From: DASZUK01 sp035547695
GTDB lineage: Bacteria; Actinomycetota; Acidimicrobiia; Acidimicrobiales; RAAP-2
Assembly (NCBI GenBank): GCA_035547695.1
Contig: DASZUK010000041.1
Location: forward strand, 13,305 to 77,304
Length of the DNA: 64,000 nucleotides
Direction of reading: 5' to 3'
Shown here one piece after another: positions 43,028 through 51,532 of the stretch (position 1 is the stretch's first letter; every line of letters begins with the position of its first letter). The notes below the pieces were generated by a model, which was not told the origin of the DNA, ran no database searches, and was given only the letters and a program-made list of their open reading frames with translations. A program made the translations under genes and the position numbers.

Positions 43028-44390
43028 CCGGTGCCACCTCCTCGTAGTCGATGCGGACCCCTTCGAGGGGATGGTCCAGCTCCATGGCGTGGTTGACGTT
43101 GAACCGGAACACGGGTCCGCGCTCGATGACCGGAGGGTTGAACGGCCAGGCGGCCGTCACGAAGCCGACGGTCCACCCGGTGGTGAAGTGGGCCATGGTG
43201 TGCCAGGCGACGGTGGCCACGGTGGTGGCCAGCGCCTGGGTGGGGGCGACCACGTCGGCCAGGAGGAAGACGTCGGACCCCGGGACCTGGACCTGCTCCG
43301 GAGCGAACAGGTCGGCGCCGTCGCCGGCGCCGTAGGTGCGGATGGTCAGCCGGGCGGCCCCGGCGCGGTCCTGGAGGACCCGGGCCACCTTGGTGTCGAT
43401 CTCGGCCCGCAGCGCCTTCATCCAGTCGGGCAGGGTCTCCAGCAGGACCCGGTCGTTGTAGGAGGCCATGGCCACGCTCTGGTAGCCGGCCCGCTCCACG
43501 CCCTCCAGCTTCATCGTCGGGGAGGCCGCCGGCTCGAACACGGCGCCGCTGATCCTCACGGTGGCGTCGTCGGCCGGCTCGTAGACGACGTCGCCGGTCC
43601 GCAGCGACCCGGTGGGCTCGACGAAGCAGGTGGGGTCCCCGTTCTCGTAGAGCTGGTGCGCGGCCACGCTCCAGGGGGTGCAGCGGGACTGGGGGGTGAG
43701 GGTCGACACGTCGAAGGAGGAGGGAGCCAGCGTCACCCGGAGCAGGTCCGGGCGGGCCGGCTGGGCGATGGCGCTGCCGCACTCGGCCACCTTGGCGGCG
43801 TGCCAGGCCACCCCGGCGTCACACCCCTCCAGCAGGGGCAGCGAGGCGAAGATGGCCGAGTCGGTCGTCCGGCCGGCCAGCACCACGTCGGCGCCGGCCT
43901 CCAGCGCGGTCATGATCGGCGCCACCCCCATGACCCCGACGATCCGGGTGCTGCGGTCGACGGCGGCGTCGTCGTAGGGCAGCTCGACGCCTGCCAGCCG
44001 GTGGAGGCGGCCGGCCCGGACCCGTGCCTTTACGAGCTCCCGGTCGACCTCGGCGTAGAGGCGGGCCATCGTGAACGGGGCCAGACCCTCCTCGGCGGCG
44101 ATCTCCCGGACCATCCGGGCGAACCAGTCGACGCCCTCGTCGCTGCCCGAGCCCCCGCACGACCCGACGACGAACGGGATGTCCTTTCGCCGGGCCGCCC
44201 TCAGCGCCCGTCGGAGGTCGTGGCGGCACAGGTCTTCGTTGAAGATGGTGCCCAGCCCGGCCAACTGGTAGGGGCCGACGTCGATGGTGCCGGCATCGGC
44301 GCCGATGAACGCGAGATCGCGGGCCTCGGCGGCCGCCATGGACTCGTCGCCGTACCCGGCCCCGACGAAGAAGCTGACGTACTCCACCAC
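43017..44390 (-). CDS. AtuA / DUF1446 family protein
   Basis: Protein of 457 residues of the acyclic terpene utilization AtuA family, paralogue of 23350-24702. Motifs: YVSFFVGAGYGDESMAAAEA, FIGADAGTIDVGPYQLAGLG, PFVVGSCGGSGSDEGVDWFA, ALEAGADVVLAGRTTDSAIF, MKLEGVERAGYQSVAMASYN and NHAMELDHPL. Two GTG codons in tandem (44390, 44387) compete as start, neither with a strong Shine-Dalgarno. It begins 6 bp after the dehydrogenase stop, within the dehydrogenase/AtuA/DUF4387/ligase operon. Biochemical role unknown. Confidence 0.86.
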   Translation of the reverse strand: MVEYVSFFVGAGYGDESMAAAEARDLAFIGADAGTIDVGPYQLAGLGTIFNEDLCRHDLRRALRAARRKDIPFVVGSCGGSGSDEGVDWFARMVREIAAEEGLAPFTMARLYAEVDRELVKARVRAGRLHRLAGVELPYDDAAVDRSTRIVGVMGVAPIMTALEAGADVVLAGRTTDSAIFASLPLLEGCDAGVAWHAAKVAECGSAIAQPARPDLLRVTLAPSSFDVSTLTPQSRCTPWSVAAHQLYENGDPTCFVEPTGSLRTGDVVYEPADDATVRISGAVFEPAASPTMKLEGVERAGYQSVAMASYNDRVLLETLPDWMKALRAEIDTKVARVLQDRAGAARLTIRTYGAGDGADLFAPEQVQVPGSDVFLLADVVAPTQALATTVATVAWHTMAHFTTGWTVGFVTAAWPFNPPVIERGPVFRFNVNHAMELDHPLEGVRIDYEEVAPGAR

Positions 44391-44396
44391 TCCCCC

Positions 44397-45623
44397 TCAG
44401 CGGGCGACCCGCGGGGCTCGCGGCAGCCCCAGGACGTTCTCGGCCAGGATGTTCCGTTGCACCTCCGACGTCCCGGCGTAGATGGTGCCGGCCACCGAGT
44501 TGTAGAAGGTGCCCACCCACGCGCCGCTGGTGTTGGGGGCCCCGGGATCGTCCGTCCGGTACGGCCGCAGGGGCCCCCGGCCGGTGGGGACGAGGGCATC
44601 GGCCCCGAGGAGGTCGAGCGCCAGCGCGGCGACGTCACGGTGGTACTCGCTCCAGTAGAGCTTGGCGGTCGATGCCCCCGGGCCCAGGACGCCGTCCCCG
44701 GTCCGCAGGGCTTCGAGGGTCTGGAGCCCCAGGTAGCGCATGATCTCACACCGTATGTGCAAGGAGGCCAGGCGGTCCCGGACCAGTGGGCGGTCGGCAA
44801 CCCCCCGCTCCCGGGCCAGGGCCACCAGCCGGTCCAGCTCGGCGCGGAACAGGACCGGGTTGGTCGCCGCCTCCTCACCCCGCTCGTGGCCGAGGAGGGT
44901 CATGGCCACCTTCCAGCCCTGCCCGCGCTCCCCCACCACGTTGGCGGCGTCGGTGGTGGCGCCGTCGAAGAACACCTCGTTGAACTCCTCCTCCCCCGAC
45001 AGCATGGCGATGGGGCGCACCACCACCCCCGGTTGGTGGACGGGGAGGAGGAGGAACGACAGGCCGCGGTGCCGCTCGGCCTCGGGCTCCGTGCGGGCCA
45101 GGACGAAGATCCAGTTGGCGAACTGGGCCCGGGACGTCCAGATCTTCTGGCCGTTCACCACCCAGCGCCCGTCGACCAGCGTCGCCGCCGTCCGGAGCCC
45201 GGCGAGGTCGGACCCGGCATCGGGCTCGGAGAACCCCTGGCACCAGACGTCCTCGCCCGAGAGGATGCGAGGGAGGTACTGGCGCTTCTGCTCCTCCGTA
45301 CCCCAGCGCAGCAGGGTGTTGCCGACCATCTTGATCCCGAACATGTCGCTGTAGCCGCCCGTCGGCACGCCGACCCGGGCGAGCTCCTCGGCCAGCACCA
45401 CCTGGTCGTCACGGGACCGGCCCGCGCCCCCGTACTCGACCGGCCAGGTCAACCCCAAGAGGCCGTTGTCGTACAGGATCTTCCGCCACCCCTCCACGAA
45501 GGCGTCGGCCTCGGCCCGATCGGCGATGCTGCCGAGGCCACGCCATCCCTCGGGGAGGTTCGCCGCCAGGAAGGCGCGGACATCCCGGCGGAATGTCCCA
45601 CCGTCCGAGTCGCTCGCCGGCAC
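44397..45623 (-). CDS. Acyl-CoA dehydrogenase
   Basis: Acyl-CoA dehydrogenase of 408 residues with the N-terminal AFLAANLPEGWRGLG block of actinobacterial FadE alpha proteins. Motifs: GLTWPVEYGGAGRS, GFSEPDAGSDLAGLRT, WVVNGQKIWTSRAQFANW, VGERGQGWKVAMTLLGHERG and IYAGTSEVQRNILAE. The short-chain catalytic Glu position is Ala (YAGTSE); the base may lie at the alternative position used by isovaleryl-CoA-type enzymes. No beta partner gene is adjacent. GTG 45623 follows GGGGAGGG. First gene of the AtuA/DUF4387/ligase operon. Confidence 0.9.
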   Translation of the reverse strand: MPASDSDGGTFRRDVRAFLAANLPEGWRGLGSIADRAEADAFVEGWRKILYDNGLLGLTWPVEYGGAGRSRDDQVVLAEELARVGVPTGGYSDMFGIKMVGNTLLRWGTEEQKRQYLPRILSGEDVWCQGFSEPDAGSDLAGLRTAATLVDGRWVVNGQKIWTSRAQFANWIFVLARTEPEAERHRGLSFLLLPVHQPGVVVRPIAMLSGEEEFNEVFFDGATTDAANVVGERGQGWKVAMTLLGHERGEEAATNPVLFRAELDRLVALARERGVADRPLVRDRLASLHIRCEIMRYLGLQTLEALRTGDGVLGPGASTAKLYWSEYHRDVAALALDLLGADALVPTGRGPLRPYRTDDPGAPNTSGAWVGTFYNSVAGTIYAGTSEVQRNILAENVLGLPRAPRVAR

Positions 45624-45708
45624 GCACCCTCCCCTTTCCCTCGGTCTTCCTGCACCTGGTGGCCGGCGACCCGGGCGCCGCCCTCGGCCAGACCCCTTTA
45701 CTTCCCGC

Positions 45709-45719
45709 TTAATAGGTTA
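45709..45719. promoter_or_regulatory. Putative operator, 9 of 11, upstream of MBL gene
   Basis: TTAATAGGTTA, 14 bp before the ATG of the metallo-beta-lactamase gene at 45734 and 86 bp upstream of the divergent dehydrogenase operon start. Its position so close to the ATG implies a leaderless or very short leader transcript if it overlaps the -10. Confidence 0.5.
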
Positions 45720-45733
45720 GATGATTCTAAGCC

Positions 45734-46696
45734 ATGAGCAGGCGCGCCGACGACCGACCCCTCCCCACCTGGCACATCGGCGACGTCCGAGTGACGTGCC
45801 TGACCGAGGTCCTCCTGGACGTCCCGACCGCCGCCATGCTCCCGACGGCATCGGGGCCGGAGATGGACCCCGGCCGTCGCTGGCTGGAGCCGGACTTCGT
45901 CGTCGGTGCGGACATCGTCCGCATGGCCATCAACGCCTTCGTGGTCGAGTGGCCGGGCGGCCGGCTGGTGGTGGACACCGGCGTCGGGGCCGGGAAGGCG
46001 CGGACGTACCCGCTGCCGGACGACCGCCGGGACTTCCTGGAGGCGTTGGCCAGGGCCGGATGCCCGCCCGACGACGTCGACCTGGTGCTCTGCACCCACC
46101 TCCACTGGGACCATGTCAGCGGGAACACCGTCCGTCGCGGCCTCGACTGGGTCCCCACCTTCCCCAAGGCCCGCTACCTGGTCTCACGGGCGGAGTGGGC
46201 CTTCTGGGCGGCCCGACGGGACGCCGGCCTGCCGCCGGTCTTCGACAGCGACGCCACCCTGGCCGACTCGTTCGATCCGGTGCGGGCGGCCGGCCTGGTC
46301 GACCTGGTGGAGGGGGACGAGGTGTTGGCCCCGGCCCTCCGCCTGCTCCCCTCCCCGGGCCACACGCCTGGCCACGTCGCCCTGTGGATCGAGACAGCGG
46401 GACGGGCGGGGACGGTCACCGGGGATCTCATCCACTCGCCGGTGCAGATGCTGCGTCCGGACTGGTCCCACGCCGATGTCGATCCCCGGGTCGCCACCCG
46501 GACGCGCCGGGAGCTCCTCGACCGGTGCGCCACCACCGACGCGTTGGTCCTCGGGACCCACTTCCCCCCGCCGACGGCCGGGCGGGTGATCGCCGACGGG
46601 CAGACCTGGCGCTTCGCTCCGGTCCCCGGACAGCCGTTCCCGGGCGACCCGGTCGGTGACGGCCGGGACGGCCCTCCGGGTGACCTGGTCAGGTGA
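45734..46696 (+). CDS. Metallo-beta-lactamase fold hydrolase
   Basis: MBL-fold protein of 320 residues. The metal motif THLHWDH is at about residues 121-127 (His122, His124, Asp126, His127) with the third site in SPGHTPGHVALW and the GDLIHSP strand. A hydrolase of the lactonase/glyoxalase-II-like group; substrate unknown. Start ATG 45734 has no Shine-Dalgarno and the AT-rich operator site ends 15 bp upstream, so leaderless initiation is possible. Its 3' end overlaps the convergent SDR stop by 8 bp. Confidence 0.87.
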   Translation: MSRRADDRPLPTWHIGDVRVTCLTEVLLDVPTAAMLPTASGPEMDPGRRWLEPDFVVGADIVRMAINAFVVEWPGGRLVVDTGVGAGKARTYPLPDDRRDFLEALARAGCPPDDVDLVLCTHLHWDHVSGNTVRRGLDWVPTFPKARYLVSRAEWAFWAARRDAGLPPVFDSDATLADSFDPVRAAGLVDLVEGDEVLAPALRLLPSPGHTPGHVALWIETAGRAGTVTGDLIHSPVQMLRPDWSHADVDPRVATRTRRELLDRCATTDALVLGTHFPPPTAGRVIADGQTWRFAPVPGQPFPGDPVGDGRDGPPGDLVR

Positions 46697-47534
46697 TCGA
46701 GAAGCCACCGTCGACGACGATGGCTTGCCCGGTCACGTAGGCGCCGGCCCCGCTGACCAGCCAGACCACGGTGGCCGCCAGCTCCTCCGGCCGACCCCGC
46801 CGGCCCAGGAGGAGCCGCTCGCTACCGGCCAGCCGGTCCGGTTCGCCCGCCGTGCGCTCGGTGGCGAAGAAGCCGGGGACGAGGGCGTTGACCCGGATGC
46901 CCTTTCGGGGTCCCCACTGCTGGGCCAGGTCCCTGGTCAGTCCGAAGAGCGCGGCCTTCGACGCGCTGTACGCCGCCTGGGGCAGCCCGGCGGTGGTGAT
47001 GCCGAGGACGCTCGAGACGTTGACGATGGAGCTGCCGGACGGCATCACCCGGCCACAGGCCTGGGCCATCCAGTAGGCACCGTTGAGGTTGACGTCCACC
47101 ACCCGGCGGAACTCCGCCGGGTCCTCCCTGGTGGCCGGGTAGGCCGTGGCCACCCCGGCGTTGTTGAGCAGGACGTCCACCCGCCCGAGCTCGGCCACCG
47201 CCCGGTCGACCGCCCCCTGGCAGGCGTCCGGGTCGACGACGTCGGCGGGGACGCCCAGGCAACGGTGGCCCCGTGCGGCCAGCCGGGCCGCCACTGCCGA
47301 CAGCCGCTCGGCTGTCCTCGCGACCAGCACGACGGCGGCGCCGGCCTCGGCGCAGCCCAGGGCCAGCGAGACGCCCAACCCCGAGGAGCCGCCGGTGACC
47401 AGCACCACCCGGCCCTCGAGCGAGAAGAGGTCACGTACGGTGGCCGGTGCGCTCGTCGGCGTCGGCGTCGGCGTCGTTTCGGGCTCGGCCCCGGGCCCGG
47501 CCTCGGGCCCGGGCGCTCGTGGGTTGACGTACAT
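46689..47534 (-). CDS. SDR family oxidoreductase
   Basis: Short-chain dehydrogenase of 281 residues with an unusual N-terminal tail of about 40 residues rich in Pro, Thr and Gly (PRAPGPEAGPGAEP, then PTPTPT), followed by the normal domain: VVLVTGGSSGLGVSLALG, VDVLLNNAGVATAYP, IVNVSSVLGI and the catalytic AYSASKAALFGL. C-term YVTGQAIVVDGGF. ATG 47534 chosen over GTG 47537. Lacks a Shine-Dalgarno and lies 13 bp from a shared-motif site. Divergent from MmgE/PrpD. Confidence 0.84.
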   Translation of the reverse strand: MYVNPRAPGPEAGPGAEPETTPTPTPTSAPATVRDLFSLEGRVVLVTGGSSGLGVSLALGCAEAGAAVVLVARTAERLSAVAARLAARGHRCLGVPADVVDPDACQGAVDRAVAELGRVDVLLNNAGVATAYPATREDPAEFRRVVDVNLNGAYWMAQACGRVMPSGSSIVNVSSVLGITTAGLPQAAYSASKAALFGLTRDLAQQWGPRKGIRVNALVPGFFATERTAGEPDRLAGSERLLLGRRGRPEELAATVVWLVSGAGAYVTGQAIVVDGGFSIT

Positions 47535-47546
47535 CACTAAATCATA

Positions 47547-47557
47547 TAATTAGGTTG
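47547..47557. promoter_or_regulatory. Putative operator, 9 of 11, SDR/MmgE-PrpD divergent promoter
   Basis: TAATTAGGTTG, 13 bp upstream of the SDR ATG (47534) and 24 bp upstream of the MmgE/PrpD ATG (47581). The whole divergent gap is only 46 bp, so this site must affect both genes. Confidence 0.5.
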
Positions 47558-47580
47558 GCGGACCGAAGGGTGAGTGCACC

Positions 47581-48936
47581 ATGCGCACGACGCGAGAATT
47601 GGCCGGCTACGTGGCGACGACCGGCTACGACGACATCGATCCGGACGTGATCGAGCGCACGAAGGACCTCTGCCTCAGCACCCTCGGTGCGGCCGTGTAC
47701 GGGGTGTCGATGGACCCCACGACGATCCTGGTCGACTACGCCCGGCAGGTCGGCGGTCCCCAGGAGGCCGGGGTGGTCGGGGCCGGCTTCAAGACCTCCG
47801 CCGAGCTGGCCGCCATGATCTCGAGCTCGGCCGCCCACAACACCGAGCTGGAGGACGTGGCCCTGCTGGAGGCCATGCCGACGGTCAACCTGGTCCCCAC
47901 CTTCTTCGCCTTGGGCCAGGCGCTCGGCACCCCGGGACGGGACGTCCTCGCCGGCATCGTCCTGGCCTTCGAGCTGGCCGCCCGGCCGTCGATCGAGCTC
48001 GCCAACCGTCGGGACGGCTGCTTCGAGCGGGGCTTCATGCCCGGAGCCGTGCTCACCCCGGTCGCCGTGGCCGCCGTGGCCGCCAAGATGATGGGGCTCG
48101 ACGCCGAGGGCATCACCAACGCCATCTCCCTCGCCGCCTCCTGCTCAGGGGGGATCGCCCGGCAGACGGGCAGCGGCGCCCACGTGATCGAGCCGGGGGT
48201 GGCCGCCAGGAACGGGCTGATGGTGGCCGGGTTCGCCCGGGCCGGCATGACGGGGGAGCCGACCGTCCTCGAGGGCCCCGCCGGCTTCTGGGATGCCGTC
48301 GGCGGCACCGGCGACATCGACTTCACCCTCGGCCGGGGCTCGGAGCTCCGGATCATGGAGGTGGGGTTGAAGCGGTACCCGTGCTGCTACATGCTGCAGC
48401 GGGTCATCGACGGGGTGGTCGAGATCGTCCAGACCAACCACCTCACCCCCGACGACGTCGAGCTGGTGGAGGTGCAGGGCAACGAGTACTGGCGCCGGGT
48501 GATGCGGCAGGACCGACCGGCGACGCCGAGCGAGGCCCGGTTCAGCCTCCCCCACACCGTGGCCTTGGCGCTGACCGGTGACCGCATCTTCTTCGACGCC
48601 TTCAGCGTCGAAGCCCTCGACAACCCCCGGTACCGCACACTGTGGCCCAAGGTGCGCTTCGCCCCCCATCCCGACTGGCACGGAGGGACCGACCAGAAGG
48701 ACAGCCCGGTGACCGTCCTCCTGAAGGACGGCACGGAGATCAAGAAGTCGTGCGTCATCCACAAGGGAGACCCGCGGGACCCGCTGACCCGGGCCGAGGT
48801 GGCCGAGCGGTTCGCCTACTGCGCCGAATCGGTCATGTCGCCCCAACGGATGGACGCCATCGTGGCCGAGGTGGCCACTCTGGAGAAGGCCCCCTCGGTC
48901 GCTGCGGTCCAGGACCTGCTGACCTTCCCCGGCTGA
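47581..48936 (+). CDS. MmgE/PrpD family protein
   Basis: Protein of 451 residues of the MmgE/PrpD family, which includes 2-methylcitrate dehydratase, cis-aconitate decarboxylase and cyclase-like enzymes. Motifs: AAMISSSAAHNTELEDVALL, VLAGIVLAFELAARP, GFMPGAVLTPVAVAAVAAKM, and KRYPCCYMLQRVIDGVVEI. ATG 47581 has AAGGGTGAG upstream. Single-gene transcript. The absence of prpB/prpC in the window argues against a simple methylcitrate pathway role. Substrate unknown. Confidence 0.86.
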   Translation: MRTTRELAGYVATTGYDDIDPDVIERTKDLCLSTLGAAVYGVSMDPTTILVDYARQVGGPQEAGVVGAGFKTSAELAAMISSSAAHNTELEDVALLEAMPTVNLVPTFFALGQALGTPGRDVLAGIVLAFELAARPSIELANRRDGCFERGFMPGAVLTPVAVAAVAAKMMGLDAEGITNAISLAASCSGGIARQTGSGAHVIEPGVAARNGLMVAGFARAGMTGEPTVLEGPAGFWDAVGGTGDIDFTLGRGSELRIMEVGLKRYPCCYMLQRVIDGVVEIVQTNHLTPDDVELVEVQGNEYWRRVMRQDRPATPSEARFSLPHTVALALTGDRIFFDAFSVEALDNPRYRTLWPKVRFAPHPDWHGGTDQKDSPVTVLLKDGTEIKKSCVIHKGDPRDPLTRAEVAERFAYCAESVMSPQRMDAIVAEVATLEKAPSVAAVQDLLTFPG

Positions 48937-48961
48937 CGCCTCGGGCACCTCGGGCAGCCGC

Positions 48962-49903
48962 TCAGGCCGGCTGGGTGGCGTCGTCGATGGCCGCCAGCTC
49001 CTCGGGGCTGAGCTGCCAGGCGACGACGGCGTCGGCGTTCGCCCGGACCTGTTCGGGGCGGGACGCCCCGGCCAGCACGCAGGCGACCGACGGTTGGGCG
49101 GCCATCCAGGACATGGCCAGGTCGATCAGGTGCCGGCCGCGGTCCTCGGCGAAGCGGCGGAGGACCTCGATGCGCTCGAGCCGCTCGTCGGTGGCCAGCT
49201 TGGCGAAGAAGGGGTGCTTGGCCAGCCGGCTGTCCGAGGGGAACGCCTCACCGGCCCGGTACTTGCCGCTCAGCAGGCCGGCAGCCAGCGGGAAGAACGG
49301 GATGACCCCGACACCGGCGTGCGCGCAGGCCGGCACCACCTCCGCCTCGGCCGACCGGGACACCAGGTTCCATTCGAACTGGCTGGCGACGAAGCGGGAG
49401 GTACCGGCCGCCCGGGCCAGGTGCTCGGCGTCGGTGATCTGCCAGCCGGCGAAGTTGGAGGACCCGAGGTACCGGACCTTGCCCTGGGTGACCAGGTGGT
49501 CGAGGGCCGACAAGGTCTCTTCGAGCGGGGTCTTCGGGTCGGGGAAATGGAGGTAGTAGAGGTCGATGTAGTCGGTTCGCAGGCGCCGCAGGCTGGCCTC
49601 GCAGGCCTGGACGATGTACGTGCGGGACGCCCCCCGCCGGTACGGTCCCTCCCCCATCGGCGAGCTGAACTTGGTGGCGATGACCACCTCGTCCCGTCGG
49701 CCCTCCAACCCCTCGCCGAGGATGGCCTCCGACGCCCCCAGCCCATAGCTGTCGGCGGTGTCGAACATGGTGTAGCCGGCGTCGAGGGCCGCCGCCACCA
49801 CCGCCCTGGAGGTGTCCTCGTCCAACCGGGCGCCGAGGTTGTTGCACCCCAGGCCGATCAGCGACGTGACGAGCCCGGAACGGCCGACGTGGCGGTACTC
49901 CAT
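48962..49903 (-). CDS. Aldo/keto reductase
   Basis: NADPH-dependent TIM-barrel reductase of 313 residues. The catalytic tetrad is visible: Asp in MFDTADSYGLGASE near residue 48, Tyr in the same block, Lys in VVIATKFSS near 78, and His in LYYLHFPDP near 118. The C-terminal NADPH site is AGASRPEQVRANADAV. ATG 49903, 4 bp after the DUF35 stop, with AGGAG upstream. Last gene of the six-gene operon with two amidohydrolases, CaiB, Ltp and DUF35. Substrate unknown; probably an aldehyde or ketone made by the Ltp/DUF35 pair if that is an aldolase. Confidence 0.9.
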   Translation of the reverse strand: MEYRHVGRSGLVTSLIGLGCNNLGARLDEDTSRAVVAAALDAGYTMFDTADSYGLGASEAILGEGLEGRRDEVVIATKFSSPMGEGPYRRGASRTYIVQACEASLRRLRTDYIDLYYLHFPDPKTPLEETLSALDHLVTQGKVRYLGSSNFAGWQITDAEHLARAAGTSRFVASQFEWNLVSRSAEAEVVPACAHAGVGVIPFFPLAAGLLSGKYRAGEAFPSDSRLAKHPFFAKLATDERLERIEVLRRFAEDRGRHLIDLAMSWMAAQPSVACVLAGASRPEQVRANADAVVAWQLSPEELAAIDDATQPA

Positions 49904-49906
49904 CTC

Positions 49907-50344
49907 CTACTCCTGCTCCTGCCGCTGGCCGGCCGGCTGCCACTGCAGCAGGGTGACCGGCGGGTCCTGGCTGACCGGCTCGAACACCGCCTCGACGGGC
50001 ATCCCCTGGTACAGGTCGCCGGGGACGCCGGACGAGAGGTTGCCGGGGACCACGCAGTCCTCCTGCTCCTCCAGGGCGACCGTCAGCACGACGTAGGGAG
50101 CGTGGTCCCTGTACCAGCCGACGGTGGCATGCTCGACCACCGTCCAACTGACCACCCGTCCGCGACCGGACAGCGCCTCCCAGTCGCCCCCCTCGGTACG
50201 GCAGCGGTTGCAGAACGCCCGGGCCGGCCAGCGGATGGCCCCGCACTGCGGGCACCGTTGGACCCGCAGCTCCCCGCGGGCCAGCCATTCCCAGTACGGC
50301 CCGGAGTCCCGGTCGACCAGCGGCAGCACGCGTCGTCCGGTCAC
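49907..50344 (-). CDS. Zn-ribbon / OB-fold DUF35 protein
   Basis: Protein of 145 residues. Zn ribbon VQRCPQCGAIRWPARAFCNRC near residues 30-50 (CxxC and CxxC), then an OB-fold (GRVVSWTVVEHATVGWYRDH, YVVLTVALEEQEDCVVPGNL). GTG 50344 overlaps the Ltp stop (GTGA), so it is made in coupled ratio with its partner. It resembles ChsH2-type and similar accessory proteins. Confidence 0.85.
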   Translation of the reverse strand: MTGRRVLPLVDRDSGPYWEWLARGELRVQRCPQCGAIRWPARAFCNRCRTEGGDWEALSGRGRVVSWTVVEHATVGWYRDHAPYVVLTVALEEQEDCVVPGNLSSGVPGDLYQGMPVEAVFEPVSQDPPVTLLQWQPAGQRQEQE

Positions 50345-51507
50345 CGGGCCCTCCGCAGCAGGAGGGCGCACGTCTCGCCGGTGATGATCCCGGGCTGCCC
50401 GGTCACCAGGGCCACTTCGGCACCGGGCACCTGCCGGGCGCCCGATTGGTGCCGAAGCTGCTCCACGGCCTCGACGGTGTGGTTGAGCCCGTGGATGTAC
50501 CCCTCCGAGAGCGCCCCTCCATGGGTGTTGACCGGCAGGGAACCGCCGGCCGCGGTGGCACCGGACGCCACGAACGGGCCGCCGTCGCCCTTCTTGCAGA
50601 ACCCGAAGTCCTCTAGCTGCACCAGGACGGAATAGGTGAAGCAGTCGTACAGCTCGGCGACGTCGACCTCGTCCGGGCCGATGCCGGCCATGGAGAAGAG
50701 CCGGCCCGCCGTGTAGGTGGCCGCCGACTCGGTCTGGTCGGGCCACTGGTTGGAGACCGAGCTGTGGCCGAGCGCCCAGGCGGCGCCGGAGATGAGGACC
50801 GGGACCTGGGGGAGGTCGGCCGCCCGGTCCGGCGTGGTGACGACCAGGGCGCAGGCCCCGTCGGTCTCCAGGCAGCAGTCGAGGAGGTGGAACGGCTCGG
50901 CGATCATCCGGGACCGGTGATAGTCCGCGAGCGTGATCGGCTGGCGCATGATCGCCCGTTCGTTGACGGCGGCGAAGGCACGCTGGGCGACGGCGATGGA
51001 CCCCAGGTGGTCGCTGGTGGTGCCGTAGCGGATCATGTGCTGGCGGGCGGCCAGGGCGTACTCCTGTGCCGGGGTGAACAGCCCATAGGGAGCCCGGTAC
51101 TGGGCGTCGCGGCGGGCGGCGTCGGCGGTCCGGGACGCGGCGCCGAAGCGGAGCTCCGAGCGCGAGTTGAGCGCCCGGTAGCAGACCACGCACGTGGCGG
51201 CTCCCGAGGCGCACGCCAGCAGGGCGTTGCCGACCACCGTCTGGCAGATGCTCCCCCCGCCCCAGATGTGCTGCTGGTAGGCCAGGTCGCGGATGCCGAG
51301 CACCGGCGCCAGCTCGTTGGGGCCCACGGAGTCACCCGTGCTGTAGGTGACCAGGCCGTCCACGTCGTCGACGGTGAGCCCGGCGTCGGCCAGCGCCGAC
51401 AGGACGGCACGGGCGGCCAGGGTGGTGGTGCTGACGCCGGAGTCCTTCGAGAGCTCGGTGCACCCGACGCCGGCGATGGCGGCCTTGTCGGCCGGCCCCC
51501 GGCTCAT
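50341..51507 (-). CDS. Thiolase-like Ltp protein, probable aldolase type
   Basis: Thiolase-fold protein of 388 residues. Motifs: IAGVGCTELSKDSGVSTTTL, a GGGSICQTVVGNALLACASG block, VVCYRALNSRSELRFG, AELYDCFTYSVLVQLEDFG and NTHGGALSEGYIHGLNHTVE. The usual thiolase nucleophile environment (NxxCAS/GG) is replaced, as in Ltp2-type retro-aldolases, and the DCFTY and HGGALSEGYIHG motifs are those of the Ltp2-like group. ATG 51507 with GAGG upstream. With the coupled DUF35 protein this may be a retro-aldolase removing a side-chain fragment, based on family analogy. Confidence 0.85.
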   Translation of the reverse strand: MSRGPADKAAIAGVGCTELSKDSGVSTTTLAARAVLSALADAGLTVDDVDGLVTYSTGDSVGPNELAPVLGIRDLAYQQHIWGGGSICQTVVGNALLACASGAATCVVCYRALNSRSELRFGAASRTADAARRDAQYRAPYGLFTPAQEYALAARQHMIRYGTTSDHLGSIAVAQRAFAAVNERAIMRQPITLADYHRSRMIAEPFHLLDCCLETDGACALVVTTPDRAADLPQVPVLISGAAWALGHSSVSNQWPDQTESAATYTAGRLFSMAGIGPDEVDVAELYDCFTYSVLVQLEDFGFCKKGDGGPFVASGATAAGGSLPVNTHGGALSEGYIHGLNHTVEAVEQLRHQSGARQVPGAEVALVTGQPGIITGETCALLLRRAR

Positions 51508-51532
51508 CGCCGACGCCTCGTCGGGCGGCGGT

